Source: Zeimonas sp003577305
GTDB taxonomy: Bacteria > Pseudomonadota > Gammaproteobacteria > Burkholderiales > Burkholderiaceae_E
Length of the DNA stretch: 64,000 bases
Assembly (NCBI GenBank): GCA_030263385.1
Contig: SZOX01000013.1
Span: 13,450 to 77,449 of the forward strand
Direction: 5' to 3'
Shown piece after piece: positions 17,312 through 24,421 of the stretch. Below the pieces are notes generated by a model, which saw only the letters and a list, made by a program, of their open reading frames with translations, had not been told where the DNA came from and searched no databases. Position 1 is the first letter of the stretch; every line of letters starts with the position of its first letter. Made by a program: the position numbers and the translations under genes.

Positions 17312-17887
17312 TCACCAACCGCTCGGCTTGTGAATACTCGTCCCGGGAATAACCTCGGGCAGCTGACTCGCTTCCAGCATCCAGGTGCGGATGGGTTTCA
17401 AGAAATTCGCATGCTGGCGAAGCTGGCGTGAAGTCTTGCGCTTCGGCGCGCCCGGGGTCACGAGCCCGACGAGCTTGTGATTTTGCGCCCTGACGAGTCG
17501 CAGCGACTCGGCCAGATCCGAGTCGTTGGAGACGACTACCGCGCAGTCGTAGGCGCTGAGCCACGAATCGTTTAGAAGATGCAGCGCGAGATTTACGTCG
17601 GAGCCCTTTTCTTCGTTCCTCCAGACCTCGACACTCGCCGGCGGCGGATTGGCGTGCTCCATCGATACCCGGTGGCGCAGAAACTGTCCGTAATACAACT
17701 CCACCAGAGGACAGTGTGCCTGCAAGGCGCGAAGGTAGGCGTCCTGGCGGACGTTCACCTCCGGATCGCGAGGCGAAGGTTGCACGCGCGCGGTGAAGTA
17801 CTTGACTTTCACCAACTCGTTTTGCGGTCCGAGCACCTTCTCGAACAGCGCTACCGGATCGAGCCATTTCCACGGCGTACCGCGGAC
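17312..17887 (-). pseudogene. NYN-domain (PIN-like) nuclease fragment, N-terminus missing
   Basis: The frame reads RGTPWKWLDPVALFEKVLGP, VKVKYFTARVQPSPRD, EEKGSDVNLALHLL and YDCAVVVSNDSDLAESLRLV, the conserved body of NYN-domain proteins, including the acidic GSDVN and SNDSDL motifs of this PIN-like RNase fold. The usual first strand with the initial catalytic Asp (a VDGFNLYYG-type segment) is absent: a TAG at 17888-17890 directly precedes the preserved codons. A GTG at 17836 could start a 174-residue protein, but it would lack part of the active site. A deletion removed the 5' end. Confidence 0.75.
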
Positions 17888-17905
17888 CTAATTGTTAGTA
17901 CTGCG

Positions 17906-17972
17906 CAAAAAAGCAGGGGCCTCCGAAGAGGCCCCGCGCCCGACAGCCGAAGCCGTCGGGGTAGTAGTCTGC
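17906..17972 (-). ncRNA. Candidate short RNA or attenuator with intrinsic terminator
   Basis: Downstream of a good minus-strand promoter the predicted transcript of about 65 nt folds into two hairpins: CCGACGGC-TTCG-GCTGTCGG, then GGGGCCTC-TTCG-GAGGCCCC at 17916-17935. The second is followed by T6 (17907-17912), a textbook intrinsic terminator. Both loops are UUCG. No leader peptide with a normal start codon was found. It may be a stand-alone small RNA or the cut-off attenuator of a gene now deleted, since the NYN fragment begins right after it. Confidence 0.5.
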
Positions 17973-17973
17973 A

Positions 17974-18002
17974 ATTGTAGCAAGGAACTACTGGGGCGTC
18001 AC
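17974..18002 (-). promoter_or_regulatory. Sigma70-type promoter for the short RNA
   Basis: Reading leftwards: -35 GTGACG at 17997-18002, a 17-bp spacer, -10 TACAAT at 17974-17979. Each hexamer matches the consensus at four or five of six positions. The predicted start lies a few bases before the double-hairpin segment. Confidence 0.5.
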
Positions 18003-18097
18003 TGCGGGCGCGCTCGAATGCGGGCGCGCTCGAACCAGTCGGCCGTGGCCTCCGGGGCGTCGGCGTCGATCCGTTCAGGATCCGGTTTGCGCGGCAT
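17999..18097 (-). pseudogene. BrnA-type antitoxin remnant (N-terminus)
   Basis: A 32-codon frame, MPRKPDPERIDADAPEATAD and so on, matches the usual start of BrnA/CopG-like antitoxins (K-P-P-E-ID-D-PE-T). It ends at a TGA before the DNA-binding part. The upstream frame ends in a BrnT-like C-terminus overlapping this start, the normal BrnT-BrnA order. The -35 of the short RNA promoter overlaps the stop. Confidence 0.5.
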
Positions 18098-18158
18098 AAC
18101 GATTCCATTCGTGACGGTTGGCTCTGCGCAGGCTGATCACATGACGCGGCCGGAAACG
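18075..18158 (-). pseudogene. BrnT-type toxin remnant (C-terminus)
   Basis: Twenty-seven codons after an in-frame TAG read RFRPRHVISLRRANRHEWNR, which resembles the conserved C-terminal strand and helix of BrnT RNase toxins (VISLRKA..E...Y). The rest of the toxin is gone. It overlaps the BrnA-like ATG. Short length limits certainty. Confidence 0.4.
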
Positions 18159-18394
18159 CTACCGCAGTGTGGTTACGACGTGACGCGGCAGTGCGCCCCA
18201 CTCTTCTCCTTGATCTTTTCGTCGTTGGGCGGGAGTAGGCCTTTCGTCGGGCGCGAGCAGGCCATCAGGTCGAGTGCATGCGCCACGTTGGCGCCATAGA
18301 GTGCGGAACTGATTCCAGGACGCTCGCGCAGATCTTTATTACCGGCGTTCGTTTTACCCAAACTGCTTGGGTTTCTATTAGAGTGCCTACAGTC

Positions 18395-18814
18395 ATGCTT
18401 GACGAAGATTTCGATCTTGCTGCTCGCCGCGCGGCGAGCCGGCTTCGTGCGGGGCCGGTGGCGAAGACGGCTCGATACGATCGCAGGCGGAACCGGATCG
18501 TGATCGCGCTTTCCAGCGGTCTGGAGATCGCTTTCCACCCGGAGGCGGCGCAGGAACTGCAACAGGCCACACCGCGACAACTCGGCGAGATCGAGATCAG
18601 CCCGTCCGGTTTGGGCGTCCACTTTCCGCGGCTCGATGCAGACCTCTATCTGCCCGCGCTGCTCCAGGGCCTGCTCGGCTCCAGGCGCTGGAGAGCCGCA
18701 GAACTGGGCAGCGCCGGCGGGCGCAAGACGAGCGAGGCCAAGGCTGCGGCGGCCCGCAACAACGGTCGACTGGGCGGCCGGCCGCGCAAGTCACGCAACC
18801 TGGCGGCCGTCTGA
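18395..18814 (+). CDS. DUF2442-domain protein
   Basis: A 139-residue protein from the ATG at 18395. The first 80 residues (DFDLAARRAASRLRAGPVAK, YDRRRNRIVIALSSGLEIAF, LGEIEISPSGLGVHFPRLDA) fit DUF2442, a small family often paired with a DUF4160 partner in putative toxin-antitoxin units. No such partner is present beside it. The C-terminal 45 residues are basic and Ala-rich (GGRKTSEAKAAAARNNGRLG). Two palindrome copies and TA-type genes flank it, so it belongs to the accessory island. Confidence 0.75.
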   Translation: MLDEDFDLAARRAASRLRAGPVAKTARYDRRRNRIVIALSSGLEIAFHPEAAQELQQATPRQLGEIEISPSGLGVHFPRLDADLYLPALLQGLLGSRRWRAAELGSAGGRKTSEAKAAAARNNGRLGGRPRKSRNLAAV

Positions 18815-19049
18815 CTGGACGAACCCCTGTCACGACTCTCCTGGTCCGCGACAACTCGCCTCTTCTTCGTCGCTGCTGGTCTGCGATGGCGCGGGCCCGT
18901 ACCCCGGCCGGCCGTGGCCGAACCATCACGGGCGGGCGTGCGCCCCACCAGTCCTTCGAGCGGCTCGGACCGGGCGTGGTACAGCGTCCAGCCGTCGGGC
19001 CTCGATGTCCCGCGGTAGATCTGCTGGCGCGGGGTGTCGAGGCTGCCCT

Positions 19050-19115
19050 GCAACCAAATGATGCGTTTTCGTGCGTGGAAAGCGTTCTACGGGCGGAAAC
19101 GCAACGTTTTGTTGC
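19050..19115. repeat. 66-bp palindromic element, copy 2
   Basis: Left arm GCAACCAAATGATGCG, right end GTTTTGTTGC. It lies in the 320-bp gap between DUF2442 and the PIN gene; nothing else is supported in that gap. The roughly 30 bp on its left (CTGGCGCGGGGTGTCGAGG and onward) are nearly the same as those left of copy 4. Confidence 0.85.
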
Positions 19116-19134
19116 GGGGGCGGTGGATTTCTGA

Positions 19135-19548
19135 TCAACCTCCGTGCCGCACCCAGAATTCTGTGGGCGTAACGATGGGGTACTGCTTCGCCAACGCCAG
19201 CAAGTCCCTGTCGCCGGTAATCAGGTAATCGGCCTTCGCAGCCAACAGCGTGAGCAACACCGGCTGATCGGCCGGGTTGCGCAAATTCGCGTCGTGCTCG
19301 CCTTCCGGCTCGACGACATCGGCCAGGAACATGAAGCTGTCGGCCAGGTCGCGGATTTCCGCCGGCGTCATCCGGATTCTGGGCAGACGCGGCAGCACTC
19401 TGATCATCTCGTCCAGGATGTAGCGCGACAGCACCACGTCCAGGCTGCCCTGACGCCATGCGGTGACGATGCACCCCGGCACGCTGCCCGGATAGGCCAG
19501 GCCCGACACCAGCACGTTGGTATCGAGCACGACGCGCAGTCGCGGCAT
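19135..19548 (-). CDS. PIN-domain toxin-like ribonuclease
   Basis: A 137-residue PIN protein: LRVVLDTNVLVSGL with the first catalytic Asp, ILDEMIRVLPRLPRIRMTP, NPADQPVLLTLLAAKADYLI and TGDRDLLAL with the last acidic residues. This is the typical set for VapC-like toxins, which cleave RNA. Its ATG overlaps the antitoxin stop (TGATG), so the two are translationally coupled. It is expected to be neutralised by the protein encoded at 19548-19820. Confidence 0.88.
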   Translation of the reverse strand: MPRLRVVLDTNVLVSGLAYPGSVPGCIVTAWRQGSLDVVLSRYILDEMIRVLPRLPRIRMTPAEIRDLADSFMFLADVVEPEGEHDANLRNPADQPVLLTLLAAKADYLITGDRDLLALAKQYPIVTPTEFWVRHGG

Positions 19549-19820
19549 CAGCGCTGCTTTCGCTCCGCCGCCACCGCCGCGTCGATTTCGGCCAGGCCTT
19601 CCTCGGGCGGCACATCGGCATACGCATCGGCAATCCGGCCGCTGAGCGCATCGAAGCGGTCGCGCATGCGGCGGATACGGGCGAACAGCTCGGCATCGAC
19701 CAGGGCCGCGACCGGCTTGCCGTCCTTGTTGATGACGATGCTGTCGTTGCGGTACTGCACCTGGTTCAACATTTCGCCCAGGTTCTGCCGGAAGTTCACG
19801 GCGTTGACTTCAGTGATCAT
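19548..19820 (-). CDS. Phd/YefM-type antitoxin
   Basis: A 90-residue protein starting TEVNAVNFRQNLGEMLNQVQ, followed by DSIVINKDGKPVAALVDAEL, the Phd/YefM DNA-binding N-domain; the C-terminal acidic helix should wrap the PIN toxin. It precedes the toxin gene. Upstream (19820-19860) the DNA has repeated ATGGTC/GACCAT and a GTACGTA palindrome, which may be the operator for autoregulation. The family usually represses its own operon together with the toxin. Confidence 0.88.
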   Translation of the reverse strand: MITEVNAVNFRQNLGEMLNQVQYRNDSIVINKDGKPVAALVDAELFARIRRMRDRFDALSGRIADAYADVPPEEGLAEIDAAVAAERKQR

Positions 19821-19931
19821 GTGGTACGTATGGTCGTGTTGATTGATATGGTCATTATGGTTTGGGCTTGGTGTCGTGTCCAGCCCGCATTTCTGTGCAG
19901 GTCACCATCGGTCGGTACCGCTGATAGCCCC

Positions 19932-19997
19932 GCAACCGAATGATGCGTTTTCGTGCGTGGAATGCGTTTTACGAGCGGAGACGCAACAAACGGTTGC
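19932..19997. repeat. 66-bp palindromic element, copy 3
   Basis: Left arm GCAACCGAATGATGCG, right end CAAACGGTTGC. It sits in the gap between the antitoxin and Fic genes. A short direct repeat (TGCTGCCGGCGGGCC / TGCTGCCGGCAGGCG) follows on the right. Confidence 0.85.
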
Positions 19998-20070
19998 GGG
20001 TCGGGGTTGCGGGTCTGTGCCCGGCATGCCTGCTGCCGGCGGGCCGCCTGCTGCCGGCAGGCGTGCTTCC

Positions 20071-21534
20071 CTACTCTCCGAACGATTCCCGAACCATCGC
20101 CTCGATGCCCTCGAGCACGTCGTCCGGCAGGTACGCGAACTGCTTGCGCTTTCCCTTGGCGAGCTGGCCGTTGTTGCCCACGATCATGCGGATCAGCTTG
20201 CCGATGTCCCGTGCGGGCAGGTCGAAAGCGGCTTCGATCCGTTCCAGAGCCCGGTCGTAGCCGGTGAGCCAGGCCAGCTCGCGTGGGATTTCCTGCTCCA
20301 CGGCTTCGGCGATCATCCGGCCCAGAAACGCCACTTCGCGGCTCGCGTCGAAGAAGCGGTACGACGCTGCGCCGGGCGCTTCGATGATGACGGGCTCTTC
20401 GTCGGTCCGGCGATAGCTCCAGAGGCGCGTGACCGGAGCGGAAAACGCATCGAGCACGTCCCGGTACTCCGGTATGTGCTTCATGATGACAGCCGAAACC
20501 GGAATGACCATTCCTCCGGGTATCAGGCCGCTTTGCGCCAGCAGGTGGTGAATCATGAAGCGGTGCAAACGCCCGTTTCCGTCCATGAACGGGTGCAGAT
20601 GGACGAAGCCGAACGCGCCGCAGGCCGCCTTGACCAGTGGATCGATACCACGCTCGCGATCGTTGACGAAGGCTTCCCAGCCGGCCATCGTCTCGCGCAG
20701 CCCGTGCACCGGATGCGGCAGGAAGGCTATCCGGCCGAGTCGGTCTTCGAGCCAGTTCTGACGCGTCCGATAGCTCGCCTCCCTGGAAAAATCGTCGCGG
20801 ACTACGGCATTCTGGATGGCCACCAACGAGTCTTCCGAGATGACGGAGACATCACCCGAGCGGCGCAGGATCTGGACGAAGCGTTCTTCCTTGCTGGCGC
20901 TGGGAGCCTCGTGCTCGATGGCGAAGCTGCTCCGGGTTTCGGAGAGGTACAGATACTGGATGGCGCGATCGTAAAGCCCCGAGTGCCGGGAGCTTTCGGT
21001 GAGTTCGCCGGCGCGCGCCATCATGCTGTCGAGCCAGCCCGGCGCCGGACACACCGACCGACGGACCGTGGGGCAGAAGAATGCCGTGCCCAGGGCATTG
21101 TTGTTGACCCGCCAGGCCGGTGCGCGCAGCGAATGATCGGCAACGACGTATTCCCCGGCATCGAACAGGTCGACGTAAGACCCTGCGACGCTGATCCCCG
21201 CATCGAGCGCAGACCCGCCCAGCCACTCCCAGAGAAACGCCGCTCGCCGGATGTATTCTCCATTGGGGCTCTGGCGCAGCCGCTCGACGATCGGGGCGGC
21301 GCCAATCGCCGGGAGGGCGCTGGCAATGATGGCCAGGTCGATGCCCTCGTGGCGCAGCGCAAACTCCAGATGCCCCAGGGGCGTGTCCGCAAGGGCAACG
21401 CCGGTGGGAAACAGGATGCGATCCGCCGTATCAACCCGGCGGTTCACCGACGTATCGACAAAGGCCGGCCGGGCAGGTGGCGACACGCGAAGACGCAGCG
21501 TCTCGACGAGCGATGCGTAACCCACCTTGGGCAC
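20071..21534 (-). CDS. Fic-family protein (AMPylator type)
   Basis: A 487-residue protein. The Fic motif HLHPFMDGNGRLHRFMIHH lies near residue 300, and a class II-type inhibitory stretch (SSFAIEHE, compare S/TxxxE) lies near residue 195, before the Fic core. The N-terminus (PKVGYASLVETL, PLGHLEFALRHEGIDL) is of the Fic/DOC N-terminal type, and the C-terminal part may be a winged helix. The family transfers AMP or related groups to protein hydroxyls and is usually autoinhibited by the helix. The gene stands alone among TA genes, and its 5' part is duplicated at 27.5-27.9 kb. Confidence 0.9.
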   Translation of the reverse strand: MPKVGYASLVETLRLRVSPPARPAFVDTSVNRRVDTADRILFPTGVALADTPLGHLEFALRHEGIDLAIIASALPAIGAAPIVERLRQSPNGEYIRRAAFLWEWLGGSALDAGISVAGSYVDLFDAGEYVVADHSLRAPAWRVNNNALGTAFFCPTVRRSVCPAPGWLDSMMARAGELTESSRHSGLYDRAIQYLYLSETRSSFAIEHEAPSASKEERFVQILRRSGDVSVISEDSLVAIQNAVVRDDFSREASYRTRQNWLEDRLGRIAFLPHPVHGLRETMAGWEAFVNDRERGIDPLVKAACGAFGFVHLHPFMDGNGRLHRFMIHHLLAQSGLIPGGMVIPVSAVIMKHIPEYRDVLDAFSAPVTRLWSYRRTDEEPVIIEAPGAASYRFFDASREVAFLGRMIAEAVEQEIPRELAWLTGYDRALERIEAAFDLPARDIGKLIRMIVGNNGQLAKGKRKQFAYLPDDVLEGIEAMVRESFGE

Positions 21535-21569
21535 GGGGCGTCTCCGATTCTCGAAAAAGAGTCAGCGGA

Positions 21570-21624
21570 ATCGAAATATTGTCAGATATTCGGCTGTTTG
21601 GGGCGATTCATCGAAATGTTGTCA
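21570..21624 (-). promoter_or_regulatory. Direct repeats upstream of fic (candidate operator)
   Basis: ATCGAAATATTGTCA at 21570-21584 and ATCGAAATGTTGTCA at 21610-21624 are direct repeats 40 bp apart, upstream of the Fic ATG. On the minus strand each contains TGACAA, which could serve as a -35. The first repeat is kept in the duplicated Fic 5' region near 27.84 kb, the second is degraded. Confidence 0.35.
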
Positions 21625-21692
21625 CTGGTGCACCCGGGCGCGCGCCTTGGGGGGTGATGGAGCATGCTGGCGCGAGGGGTCGAGGCTGCCCT

Positions 21693-21758
21693 GCAACCAA
21701 ATGATGCGTTTTCGAGCGTGGAAGGCGTTCCACGAGCGGAAACGCAACATTTGGTTGC
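21693..21758. repeat. 66-bp palindromic element, copy 4
   Basis: One of the most symmetric copies: GCAACCAAATGATGCGTTTT pairs along almost its full length with the right arm, and the centre is GCGTGGAAGGCGTTCCACG. It lies between fic and the epimerase gene. Confidence 0.87.
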
Positions 21759-21830
21759 GGAGGCGCTCGACGGGCGCGTCGGAATGCCCTGCGGCGCCCT
21801 CCGTATCGACGCGTGGCGCTCTGCGTCCAG

Positions 21831-21924
21831 GCTGACGCCCGAGCCAGTCTCGCATAGCGTCGTTGATCCCCGTCTGCCAGCTACTGCCGGTGCTCCGGAA
21901 CGCTTCGACCAGGTCGGGCAGCAC
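21831..21924 (-). pseudogene. BrnA-type antitoxin remnant (C-terminus)
   Basis: About 31 codons read LPDLVEAFRSTGSSWQTGIN and DAMRDWLGRQ. This resembles the C-terminal ribbon-helix-helix of BrnA-like antitoxins (V-EAFR-TG-GWQT-IN--LR-WL). The start and the rest of the gene are absent. It lies immediately left of the epimerase gene. Confidence 0.4.
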
Positions 21925-21954
21925 CTCGGGCGCCGGGCGGGAGCACCGGCGTGC

Positions 21955-22983
21955 TCAGGCTCCGGGCTCGCCGGACTGGTGGTAGCGCAGGTACCAGCGC
22001 ACGAACTCGGCCACGCCCTGCTCCACGCTCACTCGGGGCTCGTAGCCGACGTCTTGCGCCAGGTCGTCGCAGGCGGCCTCGGTGTCGGGCACGTCTCCCG
22101 GTTGCAGCGGCAGCATCTGCATTTGGGCCTTGCGGCCCAGGCACTGCTCGAGCACCTCGATGTAGCGCAGCAGCTCCACCGTTTCGCGGCTGCCGATGTT
22201 GTAGAGCCGGTAGGGGCCCGCGCCGCTGGTGGCCGGGTCGGGGGCGCGGCTGTTCCAGGCGCCGTTTCTGGCCGGCACGCGGTCGAGCGTGCGCACCACC
22301 CCTTCGACGATGTCGTCGATGTAGGTGAAGCTGCGCTTGTGCCGTCCGTGGTTGAACACCCTGATCGGCTCGCCGGCCAGGATCGCCTTCGTGAAGAGAA
22401 ACAGCGCCATGTCGGGCCGGCCCCAGGGGCCGTACACCGTGAAGAAGCGCAGCCCGGTGCACGGCAGCCCGAACAGGTGCGCATAGGCGTGCGCCATCTG
22501 TTCGTTGGCCTTCTTGCTGGCCGCGTACAGCGTGAGCGGGTGCTCGGTGTGCTGGTGCTCCGAGAACGGCATGTTCGTGTTCGCGCCGTAGACCGAACTC
22601 GTGGAAGCGAACACCAGGTGCTCCACGCCGTGGTGGCGGCAGCCTTCCAGCACGTGCAGAAAGCCCGTCACGTTGGTGCTCACGTACACGTGCGGGTTCT
22701 CGGCGGCGTAGCGCACGCCGGCCTGGGCGGCGAGGTTGATCGCGCGTTGCGGCTTGTGTTCGGCGAACGCGCGCTCGACAGCGGCGCGGTCGGCGAGGTC
22801 GGCAGTGATGTGGGTGTAGTTCGGGTGGTCCTGAAAGCGTGCGAGCCGCGCCTTCTTCAGGTTGACGTCGTAGTAGTCGTTCAGGTTGTCGATGCCCACC
22901 ACCTGGTCGCCGCGTTCGAGCAGCTTCAGCGCCACGGCCGAACCGATGAAACCGGCTGTGCCGGTCACCAGCACTTTCATCAT
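21955..22983 (-). CDS. UDP-glucuronate 4-epimerase-like SDR protein
   Basis: An extended SDR of about 342 residues. It has VTGTAGFIGSAVALKLLERG, GIDNLNDYYDVNLKKARL, FASTSSVYG, the catalytic YAASKKANE and FFTVYGPWGRPDMALFLF, the pattern of CapI/GlcA 4-epimerases; close relatives act on UDP-hexosaminuronates. The start is one of two adjacent ATGs (22978-22983), overlapping the dehydrogenase stop. Together with that dehydrogenase it should supply a uronic-type sugar nucleotide to the polysaccharide cluster. Which sugar cannot be read from the sequence. Confidence 0.88.
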   Translation of the reverse strand: MMKVLVTGTAGFIGSAVALKLLERGDQVVGIDNLNDYYDVNLKKARLARFQDHPNYTHITADLADRAAVERAFAEHKPQRAINLAAQAGVRYAAENPHVYVSTNVTGFLHVLEGCRHHGVEHLVFASTSSVYGANTNMPFSEHQHTEHPLTLYAASKKANEQMAHAYAHLFGLPCTGLRFFTVYGPWGRPDMALFLFTKAILAGEPIRVFNHGRHKRSFTYIDDIVEGVVRTLDRVPARNGAWNSRAPDPATSGAGPYRLYNIGSRETVELLRYIEVLEQCLGRKAQMQMLPLQPGDVPDTEAACDDLAQDVGYEPRVSVEQGVAEFVRWYLRYHQSGEPGA

Positions 22984-24269
22984 CACAACCTCGCGTCCAC
23001 CGCGTCGCGCGGCAGCACCGATTTCACGTCGAAGAGCAGGTGCAGCGGCCGGCCCCAGCGGCGGATGCCCGCGGCGCCGATGTCGGTGAACTGCCGGTGG
23101 CCTACTGCCAGCACGATCGCGTCGTAGGCGCCGGGCTGCGGCTCGTCGATCGGGCGCAGGCCGTATTCGTGCTCGGTCTCGTCGGGGTCGACCCAGGGGT
23201 CGTATATGTCGATCTGCGCGCGGTAGTGGCGCAGCTCGGCCACGATGTCGATCACCCGGGTGTTGCGCACGTCGGGGCAGTTCTCCTTGAAGGCCAGCCC
23301 GAGCACCAGCACGCGCGCGCCCACCGGGCTGATCGCCTTTTCGGCCATGTGGCGCACCACCTGCCCGGCCACGTAGCGGCCCATGGCGTCGTTGATGCGC
23401 CGACCGGCGAGAATCACCTCGGGGTGATGACCCACCTCCTGCGCCTTGTGGGTGAGGTAGTAGGGGTCGACACCGATGCAGTGCCCGCCCACCAGGCCGG
23501 GACGAAACGGCAGGAAGTTCCACTTGGTGCCGGCCGCCTCGAGCACCTCGAGCGTGTCGATGCCCAGCCGGTTGAAGAGAATCGCCAGCTCGTTCACCAG
23601 CGCGATGTTCACGTCGCGCTGGGTGTTCTCGATCACCTTGGCCGCCTCGGCCACGCGGATGCTGCTCGCCCGGTGCGTGCCGGCGGCGACGATGCTCGCG
23701 TAGAGCGCATCGACGAAGTCCGCCGTCTCGGGCGTGGAGCCGGAGGTCACCTTGCGGATCGTGGAGACGCGGTGCTCGCGGTCGCCCGGGTTGATGCGCT
23801 CGGGGCTGTAGCCGCAGAAGAAGTCGCGGTTGAACTGCAGGCCGCTCGCGCGCTCGAGGATCGGCACGCAGGCCTCTTCGGTGCAGCCCGGGTAGACGGT
23901 GGACTCGTAGATCACCACGTCGCCGGGGGCCAGCACGCTGCCCACGGTTTCGCTCGCGGCGATGAGCGGCGCGAGGTCGGGCCGCTTGGCGGCGTCGATC
24001 GGGGTGGGCACGGTGACGATGTAGACGTTGCGATCGCGCAGCGCTTCGCGGTCGGCGGTGCAGCGCAGGTGCGTGGCGGCGGCGAGTTCTTCGGGGGCGA
24101 CTTCGAGGGTGGTGTCGCGGCCGGCGCGGAGTTCTTCGATGCGCGCGGGGCGGATGTCGAAGCCGAGCGTGTCGAACTTCCTGCCGAACTCGACGGCGAG
24201 GGGCAGGCCGACGTAGCCGAGGCCGATGACGGCGATGCGCGCGGTGGCTGGGGTGGGGATGCCGGGCAT
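22983..24269 (-). CDS. UDP-HexNAc 6-dehydrogenase (TviB/WbpO type)
   Basis: A 428-residue nucleotide-sugar dehydrogenase. N-terminal Rossmann IAVIGLGYVGLPLAVEFGRK, then VTVPTPIDAAKRPDL, YESTVYPGCTEE and FFCGYSPERINPGDREH; catalytic Cys in GGHCIGVDPYYLTHKAQ. The wording of these motifs fits the Vi-antigen TviB and WbpO group (UDP-GlcNAc or UDP-GalNAc to the uronate) better than UDP-glucose dehydrogenases. The ATG at 24267-24269 has no Shine-Dalgarno: five CAACCCC heptamers lie directly upstream, and a palindrome copy lies 61 bp further on. Confidence 0.9.
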   Translation of the reverse strand: MPGIPTPATARIAVIGLGYVGLPLAVEFGRKFDTLGFDIRPARIEELRAGRDTTLEVAPEELAAATHLRCTADREALRDRNVYIVTVPTPIDAAKRPDLAPLIAASETVGSVLAPGDVVIYESTVYPGCTEEACVPILERASGLQFNRDFFCGYSPERINPGDREHRVSTIRKVTSGSTPETADFVDALYASIVAAGTHRASSIRVAEAAKVIENTQRDVNIALVNELAILFNRLGIDTLEVLEAAGTKWNFLPFRPGLVGGHCIGVDPYYLTHKAQEVGHHPEVILAGRRINDAMGRYVAGQVVRHMAEKAISPVGARVLVLGLAFKENCPDVRNTRVIDIVAELRHYRAQIDIYDPWVDPDETEHEYGLRPIDEPQPGAYDAIVLAVGHRQFTDIGAAGIRRWGRPLHLLFDVKSVLPRDAVDARL

Positions 24270-24304
24270 GGGGTTGGGGGTTGGGGGTTGGGGGTTGGGG
24301 GTTG
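24270..24304 (-). repeat. Five heptamer repeats (GGGGTTG) at the tviB-like start
   Basis: Five perfect copies of GGGGTTG on the plus strand, read CAACCCC in the mRNA, touch the start codon of the dehydrogenase. They occupy the place of the ribosome-binding site. The plus (template) strand has regular G4 runs that could form a quadruplex. Confidence 0.85.
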
Positions 24305-24330
24305 GGGGGCGGGCAGGCGCAGTTGCCGGC

Positions 24331-24396
24331 GCAACCAAATGTTGCGTTATTGCGCGTGGAATGCGTTTTACGAGCGGAAACGCAACGTTTTGTTGC
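24331..24396. repeat. 66-bp palindromic element, copy 5
   Basis: Left arm GCAACCAAATGTTGCG, right end GTTTTGTTGC. It lies between the RfaH-like gene and the dehydrogenase gene, i.e. inside the same leftward operon, 61 bp upstream of the dehydrogenase ATG. The mRNA would carry this hairpin. Confidence 0.87.
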
Positions 24397-24421
24397 GGGG
24401 GTGGTGGGCCGTCGCCGGCGG

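Noticed and set aside
17906..17975. A leader peptide DYYPDGFGCRARGL ending FFAQY over the double hairpin
   Set aside because: The frame has no ATG, GTG or TTG start after the upstream stop; only ATT is available. Attenuation by a leader peptide is therefore not supported.
20071..21534. fic as part of a Fic-Fis/FicTA toxin-antitoxin pair
   Set aside because: No small FicA-like partner adjoins it, and an inhibitory helix seems to lie inside the protein itself.
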